Shown here: in pieces, positions 51,694 to 55,565 of the stretch | How the letters are laid out: each line of letters opens with the position of its first letter | Position numbering within the stretch: position 1 is the stretch's first letter | Assembly (NCBI GenBank): GCA_949293595.1 | Contig: CASFDW010000010.1 | Coordinates: 1 to 55,565, forward strand | Direction: 5' to 3' | From: an uncultured Spirochaetales bacterium | Lineage (GTDB): Bacteria > Spirochaetota > Spirochaetia > Sphaerochaetales > Sphaerochaetaceae | Length of the DNA stretch: 55,565 nt | Notes under the pieces: model-generated | Databases searched by the model: none | What the model was told of the DNA's origin: nothing | What the model saw: only the letters and a program-made list of their open reading frames with translations | Made by a program: the position numbers and the translations under genes

Positions 51694-52252
51694 ACTTCCT
51701 CGAAGTACGAACCATGATGTCTTTATGATGCTTATGTATCGTCAATGTGTTGTAGTGTAAGGAATCACTGTTTGATTGTATGAATATTGTAAGGAACGGA
51801 CATTGATCATTGTTTTAGTGTATCATTGAAATACTTGAGGAATAGTTTTGGATAATAGGTTATCATATAAAAACAGGGACAGCGGGTTGAGTATACAAAA
51901 ACCAGTGAAAAGCAATTGATTCGGAAGTGTATGATCCCGCTGTCCCGTATACTAATAAAAGCAAAAAAATATGGAAACATAGAAAGGCTTGTTTGTTTTG
52001 TTTGTGTTACTCGGTGTTAACTTTGTGTTTTTTTGTTTTTTTTAAGAAATAAAATTCAAAACCATACAAAATGTGGCATGTCATGGTGGTTTTGTGTTTG
52101 AGCCCCTTGTTTCACGCATTAACCGTCTTTCACACAAAAAGTACATCTATCATCATTAAAACGACAGAAACATTTAACAGAAATAATTTTTTTTCTTGGA
52201 ATACTGTACTCAGAATAAACCGTCAACATAAAACCAAACCGGGAGTACATAA
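51694..52252. other. Long AT-rich intergenic region between porin B and tolC
   Basis: No gene is visible. It contains two TGTAAGGAA direct repeats (about 51757 and 51789) upstream of porin B, the long hairpin at 51876-51946, T-rich tracts near 52000-52050, and an interrupted inverted repeat AAAACCAT...ATGGTGGTTTT (about 52060-52095) before tolC. I cannot fix the promoters of either flanking gene with confidence; a TTGGAA at about 52195 is a candidate -35 for tolC. The tolC ATG has GGGAG upstream. Confidence 0.5.
51876..51946. other. Long-loop hairpin containing a decayed porin 3' cassette
   Basis: GGGACAGCGGG (51876-51886) and CCCGCTGTCCC (51936-51946) form a perfect 11-bp stem with a 49-base loop; GTATACA and TGTAT extend the pairing inside. 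Within the loop, 51913-51932 reads like the start of the porin cassette (CAATTGATTCGGAAGTGTAT, one mismatch in 20). On the minus strand the stem is followed by TGTTTTTATA, so it could terminate transcripts reading leftwards. Confidence 0.6.
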
Positions 52253-53557
52253 ATGAAAAGAACTATTCTTTTTCCAGTTCTTTGTCTTTTCATGGCCGGA
52301 TTATACGCCTCCTCTGGTGACGTGCTAACCCTTGATGAGGCTATCGCAAGCGCCATGGAGAACAACATCAGCCTTGAGATCGCACAGATAGAACTCAGAC
52401 AGAGCCTGAGGAATGCAAACGTTGCATCCTCATATATCCCAGATATTTCCATCGACGGATTATTTACGGCATCGGGCAGTGTCATGGATTCCACCGGAAG
52501 TCTTACGGCAGGAGGCGGAATAGGCATCAGCATGGCTCTGGGAACAAATCTGATAACCGATGCGACGGCGAAGAGCATAGAACGTACGCTTGCAAATCTT
52601 TCCTATGCCACAACCGTCGACAGCTTGGAGGAAAGTGTGATAACCAGCTATTGGAATCTTTCCTCTTCAAAAAACCAGATAGCGGTTGCCGAGAACTCAC
52701 TTGAGAACGCACAAGACAACTATGATGCCATCCTGGAGTCATATGATAGCGGCCTCAAGAGCGAACTGGAACTTGCCAATGCCCAATTGGCCGTTGCACA
52801 GGCCGAGTACAATCTCAAGGCGCTCAAGGATGCATACGTACTTGCAGAGGATGAATTCAGAATCCTTACAGGACTGGAAAACGAGGATATCGTCCTGGAG
52901 GATCTTCCAGAAACAGTCTGGCTCAATCTTCCTTCGGCCGATGAGCTTTACAACACATACGCCGATGGTACGAACATGATAAGAACGCGTTCTGCCCAGA
53001 TAAGCCAAAGCGAGACATCACTGACAACCACGAAGCTGAACAACCAGCTCCCATCGGTCACACTGTCAGCAGGATGGGAGATGGGACCTGAAAGCACATA
53101 TATCAGCTCATGGAACGGCGGAATGACGGACAGAGCATCCGTCACTGTCGCATTCTCCATCCCCATAAGCAATTACATACCAAGCAGCTCCGGCTATAAC
53201 GCGGTGGAGAATGCAAAGGACTCCGTTGCGATAGCCAAGCTTAATCTCCAGGATGCGGAAAAAACGCTTTTGAACAACATCTCCTCCTGTCTCAAGACAA
53301 TAAACCAGGAGAAGGAGAACCTTGTCCTGGCCGGGAAGAAAGTTGAGATAGCGGAGCGCACATACGACCTGGGAAAAGACGCATATGAGGCTGGTCTGCT
53401 GTCCTTCTCCGATTTCTCGGATCTCGAGGACAGCCTGTTCAGTACCCGCATCTCGCTTGTTGATGCGGAATATTCATATTTCAACGCATGCAACAGCCTC
53501 TGCTTTCTGCTGGGCATTGATTACGAAACACTCACGGACCTCTATGGCGAGGCCTGA
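52253..53557 (+). CDS. TolC-family outer-membrane efflux protein
   Basis: The 434-residue protein has a signal peptide (ILFPVLCLFMAGLYA) and the TolC/OEP layout: two repeats of long coiled-coil helices around short strands, seen in LTLDEAIASAMENNISLEIAQIELRQ and the Ala/Gln/Glu-rich ENSLENAQDNYDAILESYDSG and LGKDAYEAGLLSFSDFSDLEDS. It would form the outer-membrane channel of the RND pump whose adaptor and inner-membrane parts follow. GGGAG lies eight bases before the ATG. First gene of a tolC-adaptor-RND operon. Confidence 0.9.
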   Translation: MKRTILFPVLCLFMAGLYASSGDVLTLDEAIASAMENNISLEIAQIELRQSLRNANVASSYIPDISIDGLFTASGSVMDSTGSLTAGGGIGISMALGTNLITDATAKSIERTLANLSYATTVDSLEESVITSYWNLSSSKNQIAVAENSLENAQDNYDAILESYDSGLKSELELANAQLAVAQAEYNLKALKDAYVLAEDEFRILTGLENEDIVLEDLPETVWLNLPSADELYNTYADGTNMIRTRSAQISQSETSLTTTKLNNQLPSVTLSAGWEMGPESTYISSWNGGMTDRASVTVAFSIPISNYIPSSSGYNAVENAKDSVAIAKLNLQDAEKTLLNNISSCLKTINQEKENLVLAGKKVEIAERTYDLGKDAYEAGLLSFSDFSDLEDSLFSTRISLVDAEYSYFNACNSLCFLLGIDYETLTDLYGEA

Positions 53558-53574
53558 TACAAGGGGATGAGGAA

Positions 53575-54492
53575 ATGAAGGAAAAGAAAAACGTATTCGA
53601 CAGGATAATTACGATAATGCTGCTTTTGGTGTGCATCGCCCTTGCAGTGGGAATATATATCAGATCAGGCGAACAGGAAGAACTGCCCCGCATGACATCC
53701 CGGATGCAGGAACAGACAAATGTGAACGTGTCCGCCGTCAATGCATTCATCGGCACATTCACCAATGTCACCAAGACCAACGGCGAGATCACATCGGAGG
53801 ATTCTGATGTCAGTGTTTACCCGGATGCATCCGGCAAGGTCGTCGAGATACTCGTGTCGAAGGGCGATAAAGTGGCCCGGGGGGATGTCATCGCATACAT
53901 AGATCCGTCGAAGCCCGGCAGCCAGTACCAGAAAAGTCCGGTGGTCTCTCCCGCCGATGGGACCATACGGGAGGTGTCGGTGACCGTCGGAGAGACGGTC
54001 GGCACCACCACACCGGTTGCAAGCATCACCGGAGACAAGACACTGGTTGTGAGCACGAAGGTGTCGGAAAGGAATCTCGGCACGATGAGACCCGGTCTTG
54101 CAGGAACAGTATCGGTCGTCGCTTATCCTGAAAGGGAGTACCCGGTAGAAATAAGCTATATCTCCCCATCCGTCGACCAGGCGAGCAGGACTGTGGAGGT
54201 CGAACTGTCGTTCACCGGCGATACCGACGGCCTGATGGAGGGCATGTATGCCTCCGCATCCATCATAACGGAGCAGGTCGGAAACGTGCTTCTCGTGCCG
54301 TCGGACGCAGTGGACACATACGCGGGGCAAAGCATCGTCTATGTTGTCGAGGACGGTATCGCCAGACGGCGCACCGTATCCATAGAAGGAAGCAACAGCA
54401 CCTACAGCATAGTCTCTTCCGGACTCACCGAAGGTGAACCCGTCATAACGGCAGGCAACGTAAGCGACGGTACGGCCGTTAACATCGTATAG
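53575..54492 (+). CDS. RND efflux periplasmic adaptor (membrane fusion protein)
   Basis: The 305-residue protein is anchored by one N-terminal helix (IITIMLLLVCIALAVGIYI, about residues 10-28) and carries the lipoyl-like and beta-barrel domains of HlyD/AcrA-type adaptors: DASGKVVEILVSKGDKVARGDVIAYID, SPADGTIREVSVTVGETV, and the later YASASIITEQVGNVLLVPSDAV. The coiled-coil hairpin between the lipoyl halves is almost absent, giving a short adaptor. It starts 18 bases after tolC with GAGGAA upstream and precedes the RND gene by 15 bases. Confidence 0.9.
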   Translation: MKEKKNVFDRIITIMLLLVCIALAVGIYIRSGEQEELPRMTSRMQEQTNVNVSAVNAFIGTFTNVTKTNGEITSEDSDVSVYPDASGKVVEILVSKGDKVARGDVIAYIDPSKPGSQYQKSPVVSPADGTIREVSVTVGETVGTTTPVASITGDKTLVVSTKVSERNLGTMRPGLAGTVSVVAYPEREYPVEISYISPSVDQASRTVEVELSFTGDTDGLMEGMYASASIITEQVGNVLLVPSDAVDTYAGQSIVYVVEDGIARRRTVSIEGSNSTYSIVSSGLTEGEPVITAGNVSDGTAVNIV

Positions 54493-54506
54493 GGGGGGGA
54501 TAGAAG

Positions 54507-55565
54507 ATGACGATAAGCGAATTATCAGTCAGGCGGCCGGTCCTCATGACCATGGTCTATGTCCTGATCATGGTGATTGCGGTTGTATTCCTGCCCAAAT
54601 TGGATATAGCCCTTTATCCCACCGTCGACATGCCTGTTCTTTCCGTGATGGTCGATTGCGAGGATGCCGGACCGGAGGAGATAGAGCAGCAGGTTGCCAA
54701 GGTGCTCGAGAACAACCTCAGCTCGATTGAAAACCTCGATACCATGACAAGCATAAGCCGTGAGGGCATATGCATGCTTATCATGGAATTCGATTATGGA
54801 ACCGACCTGGATGAGGCGAAGGATGATGTGCAGAGCAGTCTCAACATGGTGTCCCGCATGCTTCCGAATTGGGCCGACAGCCCGCAGGTGATGTCCTTCA
54901 ACGCCAATTCAAGTTCCACAATCATGCGCTTCACACTTTCCGGAGACATGACTGTCGATGAATTGCAGACTTTGGCGGAAGACGACATAATCCCCCTGTT
55001 TGAGAGGATAGAAGGAGTCGGGGAAGCGGAAGCGTTCGGAGGCTCTGAAATCGAATACGAAGTCCTGGTTTCCCAGAACAGGCTTGAAGCATATGGAATA
55101 ACGCTCAACCAGGTTTCTTCCGCGATTGCGGCGCACAATGTCCAATCGACAGCGGGAGAGATAACACAGGACGGAGTGGACTACCAGATCACCTTGGATG
55201 GCAGATACAGGTCCATCGAGGATATTGAGAATACCGTCGTGGCCGATATCAACGGATATCCTGTGTTGGTCAAGGATATTGCGGATATCCAGATCTCGAC
55301 AACCACAAGGGCCCGTGAATCTTATTATAACGGCAACAAGATTGTAACAATAAGCGTTTCGAGCGATTCTGATAGCAATGAAACCACTGTCGCCGCAGCA
55401 GTCAAGGAGGCCCTTCCTGAGATTATCTCCACTCTGCCTTCTGGAATAACGCTTGAAATCCAGAGGGATTCGACGGAGATGATCTCCAGCACGATGAACG
55501 AGGTGTATTCCTCCGCGATCGAAGGTGTGCTGCTTGCTGCGGCCGTGATCTTCCTCTTCCTGCGT
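54507..55565 (+). CDS. RND-family (AcrB-like) efflux transporter, cut by the window end
   Basis: The visible 353 residues (normal length about 1,020) open with ISELSVRRPVLMTMVYVLIM and the first membrane helix (about residues 12-30), continue through the periplasmic porter subdomain (ALYPTVDMPVLSVMV, then GVGEAEAFGG) and end in the second helix (IEGVLLAAAVIFLFLR). This is the HAE/AcrB pattern; the transmembrane proton-relay residues lie beyond the edge. GGGGGGGA lies seven to eight bases before the ATG. Substrates cannot be predicted. It completes a tripartite pump with the two upstream genes. Confidence 0.93.
   Translation, partial: MTISELSVRRPVLMTMVYVLIMVIAVVFLPKLDIALYPTVDMPVLSVMVDCEDAGPEEIEQQVAKVLENNLSSIENLDTMTSISREGICMLIMEFDYGTDLDEAKDDVQSSLNMVSRMLPNWADSPQVMSFNANSSSTIMRFTLSGDMTVDELQTLAEDDIIPLFERIEGVGEAEAFGGSEIEYEVLVSQNRLEAYGITLNQVSSAIAAHNVQSTAGEITQDGVDYQITLDGRYRSIEDIENTVVADINGYPVLVKDIADIQISTTTRARESYYNGNKIVTISVSSDSDSNETTVAAAVKEALPEIISTLPSGITLEIQRDSTEMISSTMNEVYSSAIEGVLLAAAVIFLFLR

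Overview
The window (55,565 bases, fairly GC-rich apart from an AT-richer stretch at about 47.5-52.3 kb) looks like chromosomal DNA of a Gram-negative, diderm bacterium, most likely a spirochaete of the Sphaerochaeta/Treponema kind. That assignment is an inference from three things: an HPr/HprK pair with no PTS enzymes nearby, a complete lptC-lptA-lptB-rpoN-hpf block, and paired beta-barrel proteins of a type I associate with Sphaerochaeta-like genomes. I could not test it by search. Almost everything is housekeeping or transport. I see no prophage and no CRISPR array. The only mobile DNA is the end of an IS3/IS150-like element at the left edge.

Layout, left to right. 0-9 kb: malQ-rsmE-thyX; an SPL-like radical SAM gene divergent from uvrC; then a minus-strand operon hprK-ptsH-(LexA-like)-holA whose genes overlap by a few bases. 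9-15 kb: a single-domain asparaginase-like gene; a tight minus-strand operon ymdB-like, rseC-like, lptC, lptA, lptB, rpoN, hpf; and tRNA-Leu(CAG). 15-28 kb: DUF3795, a membrane-anchored nuclease with a CPBP protease, addB-addA, aroA-EFR1 ferredoxin-malY-like, and two convergent GNAT genes. 28-36 kb: oligopeptide transport (oppA, then oppBCDF separated from it by two unrelated genes). 36-47 kb: rimO-pcrA, rplM-rpsI with a long structured leader, recX, adenine deaminase divergent from a purine permease, a GT8 glycosyltransferase, and enolase. 47-55.5 kb: two paralogous porin-like genes facing each other across a DMT transporter, then a tripartite RND efflux operon cut by the window edge.

The most unusual feature is transcriptional. 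Fourteen genes have a recognisable -10 hexamer ending only 6-8 nt before the start codon, usually with a -35 at 17 bp and no Shine-Dalgarno sequence, so their mRNAs should be leaderless. Genes inside operons, and highly expressed ones (ribosomal proteins, enolase, porins), keep clear AGGAGG-like sites. Other notable points: a LexA-like repressor with both catalytic protease residues replaced, encoded with HPr kinase; a possible aromatic-rich leader peptide overlapping a strong terminator upstream of aroA; a ymdB homologue with a broken metal site heading the Lpt operon; an OppC with about 200 extra residues; PcrA with a duplicated C-terminal module; and a 42-bp 3' cassette repeated in inverted orientation behind the two porin genes, with a decayed third copy nearby.

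How the parts fit together. Envelope biogenesis (Lpt, RseC-like), sigma-54 and ribosome hibernation (hpf) are transcribed as one unit. Next to it sits a carbon-status sensor (HprK/HPr) coupled to a probable transcription factor. DNA repair is heavily represented (SPL-like protein, UvrC, AddAB, PcrA, RecX, secreted nuclease). Nutrient capture is by peptides (Opp), purines (permease plus adenine deaminase) and porins.
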